Positions 45,631-57,936 of a stretch of 64,000 nucleotides of DNA are shown one piece after another. Origin of the DNA: Allacma fusca (lineage: Eukaryota > Arthropoda > Collembola > Symphypleona > Sminthuridae); contig OX359247.1 in NCBI GenBank assembly GCA_947179485.1, positions 64,407,001-64,471,000 on the forward strand, given 5' to 3'. The position numbers and the translations under genes are program-made. How positions within the stretch are numbered: position 1 is the first letter of the stretch; every line of letters begins with the position of its first letter. The notes under the pieces are model-generated. The model worked only from the letters and a program-made list of their open reading frames with translations, was not told the DNA's origin and ran no database searches.

Positions 45631-46750
45631 TTCAACTGGTTCTTTTCGGCTGACAGCAAGCTTTTTTAAGAAAAAAGTCATAGGGGCACAAAGTGCAATA
45701 CTTGCTATTATTAACTCCTCCGGATGCAACTCATGGGATTCAATCTGTAAATTGTTTGAGTCAATGTGTATGTCAAATCTTCTCTATGCAGCTGGAGTGT
45801 GGGGGTTGGGTCAAGAGGGGACGGTAGAGTCCTTAAATACTAAATTTCTGAGGCAAGTTCTAAGAGTTAATCCTAAAACATCCAACCACTCCCTACGCAT
45901 AGAGACTGGAAGGTGTAAAATAGGATGTACTATTCTCAAACTTGCGTTAAAATACTTACATAAAGTTTTGCAAATGAGTCCGGATAGATTCCCATATATA
46001 ACTCTACAGAAACTTATAGCTATAGACAAGGAGCCACAACTGCAGCCGGTATGGAACTGGGCTACTAAAGTAAAAGAGAAGCTAGAAGAACTAGACTTTA
46101 GTGTAAGCTGGGAAGAAATTACACCAGATTGGATTGAGAAAAATTATGACTCCATTATGCAAGCCACAACTATGAAATCCTACCTAGAAGACCTAGATAA
46201 AATAATGATCTCTCAACAGAACCCGAGGTATAAATATCTGTTAAAGGGTACATCAGTTCCAGGGTATCTCACGTGTAACCTACCTATGTACAAAATAAGA
46301 CTAATTGCTCAATTACGATTATCAAACCCATTAGAAGCTAAATTTACTTGGAAACAGAATACAATAGAAATTATACCGAATAAGGCATGCTTACTATGTA
46401 AATATCCCCAAGCCTCGATACAACATTTAATTATAGATTGTTCCAAACTACAATACTTAAAGGTCAAGCACAATTTAAGGCAAGAATATGAAACCTCAGA
46501 AAGAACTCTCGAAAACCTGTTGTGTAGCTCTAACCCAATTATACTAAGCAACCTATATTATATGTGTGTGGACATCAGTGCTAAAATTACAAGAAACCTC
46601 AAGAAATAACTGTGAAGGATACTGAAAAGGAGAAAATTTGTGACAACTTGTATATCAAATAATTGTAGTAATCGCAAATTATTGTAAAATTATAAGTGTA
46701 CTTTTGTGTATGAGCAGACTCAGAAACACAATAAACATACATACATACAC
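45630..46750 (+). pseudogene. Non-LTR retrotransposon 3' fragment (family B) inside the Polinton
   Basis: An open frame of at least 285 codons (to the stop at 46607-46609) is the C-terminal third of a reverse-transcriptase polyprotein, with the zinc-binding motif CLLCKYPQASIQHLIIDC. A short 3' region follows, ending AAACACAATAAACATACATA and a CATA-repeat tail. It is homologous, protein and tail alike, to the minus-strand fragment at 32584-33262. It lacks the polymerase core. Its frame is cleaner than the Polinton genes around it, so it arrived later. Confidence 0.85.
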
Positions 46751-46933
46751 ATGGTCTAGTCACTATCAGAGGGGTTAAATCAGTTGGCAAATTACAACAG
46801 TTGTAACCACTGACACTGCTACGACTATTATTTTTATTATTATTTCTTCATAATAATATTTCTTTCTTTTCTTTCTTTTGAATTATTCAAATTATAAACA
46901 ATGATTCAAAATACTTTATTTCGAGCTCCTGTA

Positions 46934-47731
46934 ATGGAAATCGAACACACAAGATTTGTCCTGAAGCGAAAAAATCAAGTTACTGGTTAGTAGATTCAAC
47001 TCTTTTAATTGGTTTCTATTTGGTCATACGCGTTGATATGTTCAATATATGTGTCGGAATAAACGTATTGCTGAAAAGTTATTACAAAAAAAGTTGTTTC
47101 TACTTATAGGCTTGAAATCTGCAGACGCTGCTTCAAACATCCCTTTTCGAAGGACAGCTCGTAGCGTGCATTTGATGATGGACAAACCAGGGAACAATTT
47201 GGAGAATTCGGAAAGAGATGAGGGGCTCAGACTTGCCAGTGCATCTACATCCGTCATCAGCAACTACGGTGGTCTCATTCCCAGTACGAATTCCCAGAGT
47301 CTTACGAGTCTACCGGAGAAGAGGCAAACGTTTTGGATTCGACATCGAATGCAATTGGAACCACGGTGGAACGAAAAAATCCTTACCACGATGCTGCTGC
47401 TGGCGCTGCTGGTACCACCGATGATTCGTCTCCTAAATCTTTGACACTCGCTGTTGACAATCCTGCTAGCGTACCTAATCAGAATATTTGGACCTGTTAT
47501 TATCGTACTGTCCCGTATGAGGAAAATGAATTGACATTTGTCTACATCAAGACGATGGGAAAAACAGTGAATATAAACATTAGCCGAATTCCGTGGCTCA
47601 TTCAAAGATTGGTCTATTATTACAGTCTCAAAAGTGACAATATGCAGGCCTTGGGACAGGCACTTGAAAATTGTGTTAGCACGTATGCAAAAGTTGCTAG
47701 TGAAATTGAAGAGGCTGAACTTGATATTTGA
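46934..47731 (+). pseudogene. Unrecognised spliced gene W of the Polinton
   Basis: ATG at 46934 begins a 52-base exon ending in an ACTG/GTTAGT donor. The intron is 46986-47109 (acceptor CTTATAG), and exon 2 continues in frame. From about 47290 a different frame carries the better coding signal (GEEANVLDSTSN, NIWTCYYRTVPYEENELTFV) to the stop at 47729-47731, implying one frameshift. The joined product would be around 225 residues: Ser/Thr/Asn-rich first, then a more ordered C-terminus. No family is recognised. Alternatively, the first frame ends with a short hydrophobic segment of its own at 47444. Confidence 0.4.
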
Positions 47732-48087
47732 TTTGTTGTACTTCCGAATAAAGGTTGTATTGTTTGTTCAATTTACATGAATTACAAGGACCGATTAAAG
47801 AATTAATTATGAATGAATGTTTCTCGCAGATTGCCTTATTAACCATTAAAAAACTCATTCTAATAACATCAATGCTTTCATCTGTCCCCATGCATAAAAC
47901 TAATTTTAGTACAATATCGTATTTAATCCATGTACTATTCTGAGGGCAAGATGCTTAACATATTACGAAAGGATTAGGGGTAAGGTATGGGAAGGAATAG
48001 AGCTTGGCTGGACCCTTTCATCCTACCCTCCCCTTCCTTCCCTTTATCCAGCCAAGCTCCTGGAGGGAGGAGGCAAATCGCAGACGC

Positions 48088-48195
48088 ATGAAAACTAGAC
48101 AAAGAATTAAACTGATTTTGAATGCACTACTAATATTATTTTTGTTCGTTCTTTTCAATCTGATTCTTCAAGCATCCTTAAACAGAAACTGCTAG
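48088..48195 (+). CDS. Possible small membrane protein
   Basis: ATG at 48088 opens 35 codons: a basic start (MKTRQRIK) and a single strongly hydrophobic helix (LILNALLILFLFVLFNLILQ). It lies between genes W and X. It could be a real micropeptide or chance; only the charge pattern and hydrophobic run support it. Confidence 0.25.
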   Translation: MKTRQRIKLILNALLILFLFVLFNLILQASLNRNC

Positions 48196-48215
48196 TTTGA
48201 GTAGCAATTTTTATC

Positions 48216-49626
48216 ATGTCACGAATTATATTTGGATATTACAAAGCCAGCGGCATCTACTACAAGGGGCAGTACATACGATACATTTCTGATTTTTTTT
48301 GGAGCCAATCCAAAATTTTGGCAAGACAGTGACACTACAAGGCATTTATACCAATATCGAAAGCATTTCGACGAACCGACTTAGCAACGTGACCCGACAA
48401 AGCATTTTGAGGAAATAACAAGTTATTTACACAGTATTCTGGAAAGCCCTGGAATCGGAGGCATTCTAATCCTAAATCAAGATGATGACCCAGATCTCCG
48501 GCTATTTCTATCAGTTTGTCGCACTGGGAATCTCTTCCATGTAAGTTTGTTATCAAGAGTCAACTCTAGGAACGGAAGAAGAAAGGCTTTAAAGTTTAAT
48601 TCTGACCGTGAAGTGTTTGTTTGGATTGAAAGATCTATCGACTTTATTTCTTCAAAATGGATATACTTTAAAGCATATTTTTGTACGGTTTGGTTAAAAT
48701 ATGTTCCCATTAATGATGAGTGTTGACTTGTTTGAATGTAATATTATTCGCACGAAATTCACCTTGTGAATTTTTATGTTCTACAGATGGCTTTGACAAC
48801 CCCATCGACAAGTGCTATTTGGACATTGTCTACCAAAGCTGCATTGACAGGGGACCACAGTCTTACTATTTTGACCGAAGGAGGGTGCACCTGACTTGAT
48901 GGAGATCGAACGATGGTATTCCATAGATGGTCCTGACGGAAGGAAAACGGCTCTGCCCACAGCATACAGGGTACATCGCCAGTCACGTGGTGGTCCGTAT
49001 GAATCCTTATTCATGGAAATTAATACTTATGGGGAACCCAGATGTAGCTCTCGTTGGGATTTTGGGATTCAAGAAGGTATTGAAAAATATGCGTTTGTAT
49101 TTCTTGACGATCAGACGTATCAAATCGCACGAAGTTTCAACTCGGACGCATTTAGATGCGCCGTATTGAGTCCATTAGTAGAAATAGTCAAGGTTAATGC
49201 GCCAAGACCAATCACAGAACATACTGATTTACTTAACTCACACTTTGGACAAAGTTGGTATTACTTCCAAATACTCCCCAACGATTTTTCGAAGAGATTT
49301 GGAATTTGCTCGCTGACCAAATGTATGATTTGAATTTTATTCAGCAATTGGCAAAAGCACAAGGAAAAAATAGCTGTGTTTTTGCATTTAAATGCCTGAC
49401 AAAGCGTGAGATCAAATCCCGTTACTACCCTAAAATACCTGCTTATGATAGCTGCGACTTTAGCATGGACCCCGATGATCCTAACTATAATATTGCATGT
49501 CCATCATATCCGTACGGAGGCTATGTTAAAGACGAAGGTTATCATGCTATGATTAAATACAATCCAGAGATGGATGATACAAATCTCGCAATGTATGACC
49601 GTAAAATATCTTTTCATAGTGACTAA
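48216..49626 (+). pseudogene. Unrecognised spliced gene X of the Polinton
   Basis: Exon 1 starts at ATG 48216 (MSRIIFGYYKASGIYY). The frame slips at a run of eight T near 48294, shows a TAG near 48380, and ends at a CCAT/GTAAGT donor (48541). The intron is 48541-48786 (acceptor TTCTACAG). Exon 2 (from 48787) starts GFDNPIDKCYLDIVYQSC. A frame change near 48893 leads into the long frame of 48899-49333, and another near 49290 leads to the final frame ending at 49624-49626. The coding pattern is strong (well-mixed residues, conserved-looking WYSIDGPDG and YGGYVKDEGYH), total about 380 residues. No known family is recognised. It lies between the integrase side and the ATPase, which runs towards it. 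Confidence 0.5.
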
Positions 49627-49742
49627 TCAACGTCAATGCGTATGAAATACAGTCCAAGCAGGTATTACCAAAGAACAGACACGTCTGATGAATGTTGTGA
49701 TCAGTGCGGGTTATGTTGAAAAATTATTTTATTATTAAATCA

Positions 49743-50391
49743 TTTCTTTACGTAGACAGTACACTGTTTGTCTGGGAAAACACATGATCGATATCTGTGC
49801 GAATCCTTCTGTGTTGCGCTTGTGTCAATATAAACATAACCAGGTGGTTTTGAAGTTGAATCCGTGTAAGCGGTTTTTAAAGCTTCATCTCGTTTTCCAA
49901 AATTGATCTGTCTTCCCAAAATGTTAATAAATGTCAAATCTTTGACAAATTTAAAGCATATAATGTATTTAGCATTTCTTGTTAGCACTGTGTCACCTTT
50001 CTGGTAGAAAATCTGGAGAATTAGAATAACAAACATATTACAATGATGACTCTCACGGCAAGAGATTCTCGACCTTTTTGCCTTTTGTTGCATCAGTCAT
50101 TAAATCGCCAATTATCACAAGCACTGGAGATGTGTTACCCTCTTCCACACCATACTCTAGTCCGCGAACAAATTCGATGGTATTGTCTGCATAATTTTGC
50201 ATTACTCCAAATAATACCGGTTGGTATTCAGAATAGCAATAAATTATCCTATCCACGTTTGGATGAAATATTTCATTTCGTCTTTTAATTATCTCAGATA
50301 CGAGGACTGATTTCCCAGATTGTGAAGGCACGGCAATAATTAAATTTCCAGGCACATTTAACGTATGGTCAAAATCATCACCACTCGCCAT
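49743..50391 (-). pseudogene. Polinton packaging ATPase (FtsK/HerA, A32-like)
   Basis: It starts at ATG 50391. Walker A is IIAVPSQSGKSVLV (about 50340). RIIYCYSEYQP and VEFVRGLEYG-type positions follow, with the Walker B region LVIIGDLM (about 50115), where the usual aspartate pair is G-D. A frame change near 50080 precedes HHCNMFVILILQIFYQKG (sensor region) and the C-terminal block with LTFINILGRQI, TSKPPGYVYID and the FPDKQCTVYVKK end. In virions the protein pumps DNA into capsids. The break and the Walker B change indicate loss of function. It is 115 bases upstream of, and on the same strand as, the polymerase. Confidence 0.88.
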
Positions 50392-50506
50392 ATCTTTGAA
50401 TTTTTAACTATATAATGCTAACGGTTGATTTACAATAAATTGCTTTCAACTTAAAATATTTCAATTTTTTCTCTTTATTCATTCAACATTTCCAACAGCA
50501 ACACCA

Positions 50507-53500
50507 TTAATTACAACAATGACGACAAAATTTTTTTATAAACGATCTTATAATATAACTTCCATTACATGACTGAATGATTATAATAGATAAAACCAGT
50601 TTAAATCTAGACTTAGGTTCTTCAAAGATATGTATGTCCTTATGACCGAATGCTACGCTATTGTACTTACTAAGCCAAAACTTCTTTGAGTCAAAGCTGT
50701 TCAACGCTTTCTTATTTAATTTTATAGTGTACAATTCATGTTTAAAACTACGAATTGATGTCATGGGTACATCCCAAACCACACCCTCTTCCAACGACTT
50801 GACAAACATTTCATATGTTATTCTATTCTTACGCGCTACCTTAACTATACCCTTTGCTCTTATATAAGAAACGTTTTCAAGTTCCAAATCATCGGTTTTA
50901 AGTAAAAAATATAATTTAGGAGCTAGAAACACGCCTTTGCATAATACACTGTTTGGCATCTCATCCTTCATCAAGCCTAAAATGCCTTTTTGATCAACAT
51001 TATACAACATGTCTTTTCGCTTATCCTTACAATTCATGTATACACTGAAATCAAACCTCTTCTCATTATTGTCATAATGTAGCCTTTTCAAATCATCGTA
51101 CAAATCATCAGTAATAATTAAATATACAAATGAATCTGTATCCATCATGCATATTTGCGACTTATGCCCAGGATAGTACTTCTTTGTGAAGTCATAATGA
51201 AATTGATACATATGTGCTTTCGATATTTCAAGTACAGCACTTCCCGAAGCAATCATCGAATCTAACATTACAGACAATTTTTTCATATTAAAGATTACTA
51301 AGTCACCATTAAAGACAATTTCTAAACTGTCTAGTGTGGGTTTATTTGCCCACTTTCTGCATTGGGATGCGCATCTGGCAAAGCGACTATTTTGATGTTT
51401 TCGTTTGTCCACGCACATCCTTCCGTAACACACATTTGAGTCTATCTTCATTAATTTATTCTTATATGCAGATGCTGCCAAAGCGCGTTCTCTTGCACAA
51501 AATTCTACATATGGTTTCATCCATTTCTTTTGTAAAAATGAAAGCATTCTGTGCACTTTTGATATTTCTGTCCCTATTTTAATGTATACTTGCAGAGTTC
51601 TAAAATGAACGACATATTTTTTCTTCGGCTTTAATGAACATATTAGTTTCTCGCCCTTTATTTGATTTAATGTAATTCCCTGTCTACGAACCTGCTCTTG
51701 GGAACATGGTGATAAATCATTAAAATCAGTAAACTCCTTTTCGGGACCTGGGGGAAAATCACTTAAATAATCATGTAGCCCTGGAGGAATGTTACAATTG
51801 ACTTCAAAAAAATAACCTCTGGGATCGTCATCACTAATTGACATAATCCAATCAATTATCTCCGACTTTGTCTTGTCTAGCCATTTAGCTTGACGTACCC
51901 ATTCGTATTCCCCATATGGTAAACTTTGAGACATTGCATACCCATATAAATTGGTCATGTCCCAATACTGGAGGTAGATATGTGGCTTATCTGGGCTATA
52001 TTGATTACCCATATAAGGATTGTTAACCTCAGCATGTTTTAGACATGTCAGTGTTATTCCACCTCTAATTGACTTTCCCAAAAAGAGATACATCTCATCG
52101 TCTTGGATCAAATCAAATTGTCTTACTCATAATAATGCTGGCATCTTTACTCAATCCTGGCAGGCTTACATAATGTGCTGGATCTACTGAAGATTCAATT
52201 GTTGTTTTTATAAACTTCGAAAACATTACATAAAAATGCAACGTCGGATAATACGTACAAATCATGAAACTCGCCTATTGTTCTTATATTGAACTTATGA
52301 CACTTCCCTTATCAGTTTTCATAGAAATGCTCATGTGCTTTTCATGTGTCAAGGGTATTGAATTAACAGATTTAATTTTTTCATTGTCTGGTTTAATTCC
52401 CTTTAAAATAAATTGAGAGTCGTATGATAAATTGTGAAAGTATACTGGAATTAAAAAAACGTACTCTTGCGTTTAAATTACATACTTTGTTAGCAAAGCC
52501 TATAACTTCATTCGTGATGTGATCGTGGTGAATAACTTTTGTTTCATTGTATTGAAATTCTTTTGCACAAAGACAACATTTTAAAGTAGTATCTCGAAGT
52601 ACCTTTTGCTCTTCGGTCAAGTTTGGAACATTTTTATGCATTCGCTGGCATTCCCTTAATTCCTGGAAATACGGTTCTGTTTTTTCTATAATACTCTCAA
52701 TAAATCTTTCGTGTGCATCCTCACCACGATAACATTCAGAATGCATGGTTTGCCCAGAGTGGTGCTTAATTATCTAAGCATAACCACACGGAAGATGTTC
52801 AGATACTTTAACTGTATTCTGCTGATGTTCGAGTGTACAGTCAACGTCTGAACAGGATTGCAGTAATGGACACTCATCCCTTTGTACTGGTTTTAAAATA
52901 GACTCAAAGTCTGCATAAATTACAAACCATTGGATCAATGTCCGATTAAAATCCATGAAATGATACTTCCTTTTAGTCGGAAATCGCGTAATTTGCGGTT
53001 TGTAAGTTATGCAGATTTCTCTCTGTCTGCCTAAAGTTTCCATGCTTAAAAATCTTTGAAGACATGAATAACAATAATACTTTTGTCCTCGCCCATTTTC
53101 ATTAATTAATGATGAAAGTCCGCTTGTGGGGTTCTCGTCTGATTGTTTTAGTAGTACATAATGACTGCGCTCTTCATGAGTCACTAAAAGCAAATCAAGA
53201 TGCTTTTCAGCATCTACATTTGAACTAACATATAATGGATACGCATTTCACCATTTTCCTCGTACCCTATAACATTCACTGACAACCTTACATTCTTTTG
53301 CTCAAATTTGCGAATATCTTTTATTTGTACGGGATATTTTAAAAAGCTATGATTAATTGTTTTGGAAATGTCTAGATAAGATTTTGCTTTAGTTCCTTTT
53401 TTCCTAGAACGCTCACTTTTTTTTAAAAGCATTGGCTTTTAATGAGAACCGTAATCCTAAATTATTATCATTATTTCTTACGTTACCTCCTATTTGTAAA

Positions 53501-53790
53501 CTATCTGATTCATTACCATAATATAGTGATCGATGGATTTGATATTTGTGGACATCTAAGTCAGCTCTAGTCCTAAATCTAATGTCGCATACTGTGCAGA
53601 AGAGGTCCCGGTATTCTTTAATTTGACGCTGGAGTTCCTCTTCAGATGCAGCCTGTGATTGTCGTTCTTGTTCGTTGTGTAATAGATGTGTCTGTTAGTT
53701 GTATTGCTCAAGGAGAGAGATGCTGTTGGGTGTTTCTATGTGACCCAAGACATCGGTATCCTTTTCTTTTTCTGAAGAAGAAAAACCAAA
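50507..53790 (-). pseudogene. Protein-primed DNA polymerase B of the Polinton
   Basis: Reading from high to low coordinates: a C2H2 finger (CTVCDIRFRTRADLDVHKYQ, about 53600-53540) after an acceptor-like TTCTTCAG; YPVQIKDIRKFEQKNVRLSV (about 53330); a Cys motif YYCYSCLQRF (53060); the exonuclease YADFES (about 52905); a second Cys/His motif (CCLCAKEF then HHDHIT, about 52570-52520); polymerase motif A DMTNLYGYAMSQSLPYGEYE (about 51940); the motif B region NVCYGRMCVDKRKHQN (about 51410); and motif C MMDTDSFVYLI (about 51145), still with its catalytic aspartates. The last 534 codons are uninterrupted (50507-52111). Upstream there are at least five breaks, including TAG near 52772 and a frame slip at a T-run near 52465. 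It would replicate the element from a terminal protein primer. Confidence 0.92.
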
Positions 53791-53888
53791 AATTAATCGC
53801 TAAACCGGCATAGTCATATTGTTTATACATGTCATGTAATGATGCATTCGTTTATGCATGACAAGGTAAAACAATATATTACCCGTGT

Positions 53889-55429
53889 TTACGGTTCCTC
53901 CTCCTCCTCTTCCAAGTTCTCCGCCTCCTCCGCCTCCTCCTCTGATGATGAAATTAACATCGGATTCTTCACTATTCTTCTCATTTTCGCTACAGCCATA
54001 CGAAATTCTTCTACACTTGTATCGTCGGCGGATTCTAGTGCATCCGTCGTGGACTCCGGGTTCCCTTCCTTCATGTCGGAATCGGCTAATTCCGTGTCCG
54101 AGTCCATATGATGGTTTGAATCGTTCGGTTCTCTCGGCGGTTCCGGTGTCATCACCATCGCTTGAGTCAAGGTCTCGTCGTCGGAAATGGTTATTAGAAT
54201 CGGCTGTTGCTGACCTAGCAGAGCTCTTTCGCGTCGCTGATGATGACTGTTCAATACCAGCTGACTTGGTCCGCCCACGGCTATTTCCCCAGGAAATACA
54301 TCCTGGCTGTTCATCATCTTCAGTATTTCTTGATTGTTGCATGACTTGGCCAGTGGACGATGTTCTAAACAAAGTCGCATACTTAGGCTTAGCTGAAAAA
54401 GACGGAATTCATAAGTCAATGGGATACAAATTATTAGCATTGTTATTGTAGACGGTTGCATTCAATGTGTAAATCCCTACCACTTGGCTGAGTCATCCAA
54501 TTTCCCCCGTATTTGGAGGTGCATTGAAATCATAGACATGCCCTGAATCATCCGTCATCTGATCATCGATGCTAAATGTATTAGACCTGACGGTATCCCC
54601 TTTCACATTTCCTACATTGGTAAATAATAATTACGTATTGCATAATCAGGTAGCATTAAAATCTGATTTATGCACGCATTTGTCATAATAAATTATAATG
54701 TACGAGGCGAATTAAATACCTTGCTCTGAGTCCCCTAGATTATCATGTGTAACATGAGCGGGACTTTGATTACCGTCTGGAATGCTGCGGCACACTGGTA
54801 TTGCGTCACCTTCTGAAAACAGTGACATTATTCATAAAATCAATCTATAAAGGCAATTACAGTGCGTCGTTGTTATAAACATCTCTAGGCTAATATCTTT
54901 CGAGCTTTATATCTTTATATCTATCTATAACTACGTACCTCACTATCTTCATACAAGACATCGTGCTTCATATTAATAAAAGTTACCATTGACCATACTT
55001 TCACTAAAATTATTCAATTATTCATTTTGGGAAAATACATACCTTCTTTATTTTGCAAGATTGAAGATTCATGTAATCCAGGATTGTCCCCAGCCTTCGA
55101 GTCTGAAACCGGTAACTCGTCTTCCATTTCGTTGCCTTGCACAGCCGGCACACTCACAATTTCTCCATTGTTACTTCTGTCGTTTAGCTCGGATTCTGCA
55201 AAAAAGGAGTACAAAACATATATTATGTATGCAGGCTCCTTAACGTAAACACAATTCGCGAACTAGAAAGAGTAAATCAATCAGCACCGTAAAGAACACT
55301 TCAAATATGTTCATTAAAAATACCTATGAATGGCTCTCGCTCAAATAATTCTGCCCAATTAATATGGAATTGGTCGTTATGATTGTCCAAGTTATCATAT
55401 TCCCTACCGCAAGTAGTACACAAATTCAT
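53889..55429 (-). pseudogene. Spliced zinc-finger/acidic gene of the Polinton
   Basis: Exons, in translation order: 55324-55429, which encodes a C2H2 finger (CTTCGREYDNLDNHNDQFH); 55043-55195; 54720-54812; 54493-54611 (ends in TGA as read); and a last exon starting 54392. The first three introns are GT-AG with consistent phase 1. Exon 4 lacks a good donor and meets a stop. The last exon is open in two frames: AKPKYATLFRTSST continues the phase, while a second frame gives a Ser/Asp/Glu-rich tail ending in a Glu run (stop at 53889). This suggests a frameshift. A zinc finger plus acidic disordered tail suits a nuclear regulator, but no family is recognised. Confidence 0.45.
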
Positions 55430-55740
55430 CTTATCACAGCTGCACTCTCTCACTTTTTTCTACTTAGGAATTTTAAACGGACAAATTTTGATTAAACAAA
55501 AGCAAAAAAACAAAGAGGGCAATTTGGTTAATCTCTTTTGGGCTTATATCGGAAGGCTGAGAGAATTCAGCTATGTCTGTATCCGATAGTTTTACGATGT
55601 CATAACGGGCGTCAAATTTCCAAAGCCATCGTGAGTTGATTCTCGCGAATAAAATCCTCTCTACACTCTAACTCTCCTCTATCTCTCCACACCATCCCGG
55701 ATTATTTCCTCCAGTGGAATTTATCTACTTATCTAGAACC

Positions 55741-57128
55741 ATGGTTAGCCACTCTGTGATGGAAATTGTGAAGAAAAATCTGAAAACCAGGAATGTGCAA
55801 TTCATACCGTGTTTCTACATTAGTAGGGACGATGCCGTCGACCCTACGCGATATCGAATCCAAGTTGTACGAATGGGGAAACATTTTATTTACCAGGAAT
55901 CAAAATCCCGAACCGGAGCTTTTATCATTGCTCCTTTTGCGGAGACAGGGATCAAGGAAATGAATCACAAGCGATTCACGACCAAGGTTCCGCCTTTTCC
56001 CCTTTTCTTCCGAAATGGTAACGATTGGTGCAATATGATGCAAGTTTTTGAAAGTTGGGCTCGAAAGGCTTTGAACACGGACGAGAATAATGTAACTCGT
56101 AATGACATCAATTACGAAAATCCACTACTGACACTCATGTCAATGTCTACAACACTCCAGGACTTGTAAGTGTTAATTCATTTGCTATTTCTTGTCATGA
56201 ATCATTTAATGGGAATTTTGATGTTATTTCTGTCGTGTTTCGCGCATTCTAATTACATTAGCATTTGTGTTGTTTTTGTTATTTACATTCAACGACTATA
56301 TCCTGACCAACGACACATGGAAGGCCTCTTTGCATGGGCTAATATTTGTATTTGTCCATACTGTGCTATGACGAATGTAAATCCTCTCCAAAACCAAATC
56401 AGAGACTTGATGTGCCATTCTGGAAGGATGTATGAACGGACACATCATCGTCGGTCAGGCTACCGAAATTGTTTCGACCTTTATCGAATGCACCTTATCT
56501 GTTCCGAGCACTATATTCAGCCGGTTGAGTCAACACCAGAAATGGGGCTGAACTCAAATTTAACGGAAATGTTAAAAGTCGCAGCAATAATTGTCGAGAA
56601 CATCCGGGCAAACTACCTAGGATTCGGAAAAATCCAATTTACATTCCATGTGGATCACTACCAAGACGGACAACAACTTGATGATATTGAGATTGGAGAT
56701 ATGATATCTCTCCCCGTGAGTATTTCAATCCCACTTGTCTGTCTGCAGGCCTACCTATTCAAGTTTGCTTACTACTTGATGAATGATGAACCACGTCTCA
56801 GAGAGGTTGGCTATATTTACAAGCAGCCTTTGTTTTGGGTTTCAAGGATGCAATCTTCACCAGCGTAAGTTAAATTTTGTATTTGTAAATTCTATATTTT
56901 TTTGAATTAAAACAATGGTTCCGATAAAATTGCATATATTTGGAATTACCTTTATAGAACCATCACGGCAGCAAAACTCCGAATTATAGAATTTCGAAGC
57001 CGATTCTGTGGTCTCCATAGTGATCCAACACTTTGCTTTTCATCCCGGGAGGAACCTTTGTGACCGAGCAGCTTGGACAACTTGGGTATGATCTTACTCC
57101 GTTGAGGATGAATCATGTTGTTATTTAA
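55741..57128 (+). pseudogene. Unrecognised three-exon gene A of the Polinton
   Basis: The ATG at 55741 has a strong context (GAACCATGG). Exon 1 is 55741-56165 (donor GTAAGT), the intron runs 56166-56261 (acceptor ATTAG), exon 2 is 56262-56864 (donor GTAAGT) and exon 3 begins at 56958 (acceptor TTTATAG). The three join in phase. A one-base change near 57020 moves the best coding frame, which then runs to TAA at 57126-57128; without it the frame stops at 57061. About 385 residues. Exon 2 contains CICPYCAMTNV (a Cys pair) and conserved-looking stretches such as FTFHVDHYQDGQQ. No transmembrane segment is certain and no known family is recognised. Confidence 0.5.
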
Positions 57129-57936
57129 TCCTACATTAAATATCAAAATTCATGACTACTTAAGGATTATTCAATAAAATGATATAATCCCTGAATTAAC
57201 ACATTGTTGTAAAATAATGGCATACATCGTTTCATACCAACATAGTTCAATTTTGCAAGTCATAATAATTTTCTTTAAATGCACAATTATTTTCTTTATC
57301 ATTACAATCACTTCATCACGTATGCCACTACAAATTAGAATTTAAAAAATAATACGTTTTCTGTCATTCATCCGATTTATCATCATGGCAAGCTCATACT
57401 TTTGAAAGTATTTGCATATTCATAAGGTAGTTACAGCACTTATAGTTTGTAATTGCAGTTCCATACATATTCGAACAATGTTTACCTTAACTTGTGAAAC
57501 GGTACCGTGAGAGTATTATTTAAAGTATATATGCTAAGCATGATTGAATATAACTTTAAGGGAAAAGGGACCGTGAGGGAAAGGGGCAGTGAGGGAATTA
57601 AATGAACTAACTTTTGCTATTTTCTTGTAAAATCCCTAAGTTTCTTCAATTTACACACACTCTTACACTTAGTTCTGCTGGAAATGACTTTTTAGAGCTT
57701 TATTCTGTGGGAGACAAGTATAATTGAGCTTAATTACTTTAATTGCGATTAACTCCAATTAAATGATTGCAATTAGCAACTTTTACACATGAAATACGTT
57801 CAATACGGACGTACTTATGATTAGAAACAATAAAAAGTTGTAACTATGATTTGATGTTTCGGGTGGGGCTGGCACATACTGGCATTGTACTATATTTGCT
57901 GACACACGTGACTAATACTGGATAGGGAAATCTTTA
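57129..57936. other. Non-coding spacer inside the Polinton
   Basis: A/T-rich, with no gene, repeat or motif recognised. Confidence 0.4.

Noticed and set aside
46925-46990. tRNA-like string ATCGAACACAC
   Set aside because: No A box, anticodon stem or acceptor pairing could be built; it lies in the first exon of gene W.
53885-54451. 188-codon plus-strand frame with proline runs
   Set aside because: It is the antisense of the Glu/Ser-rich exon of the minus-strand zinc-finger/acidic gene, which has splice sites and a consistent start.
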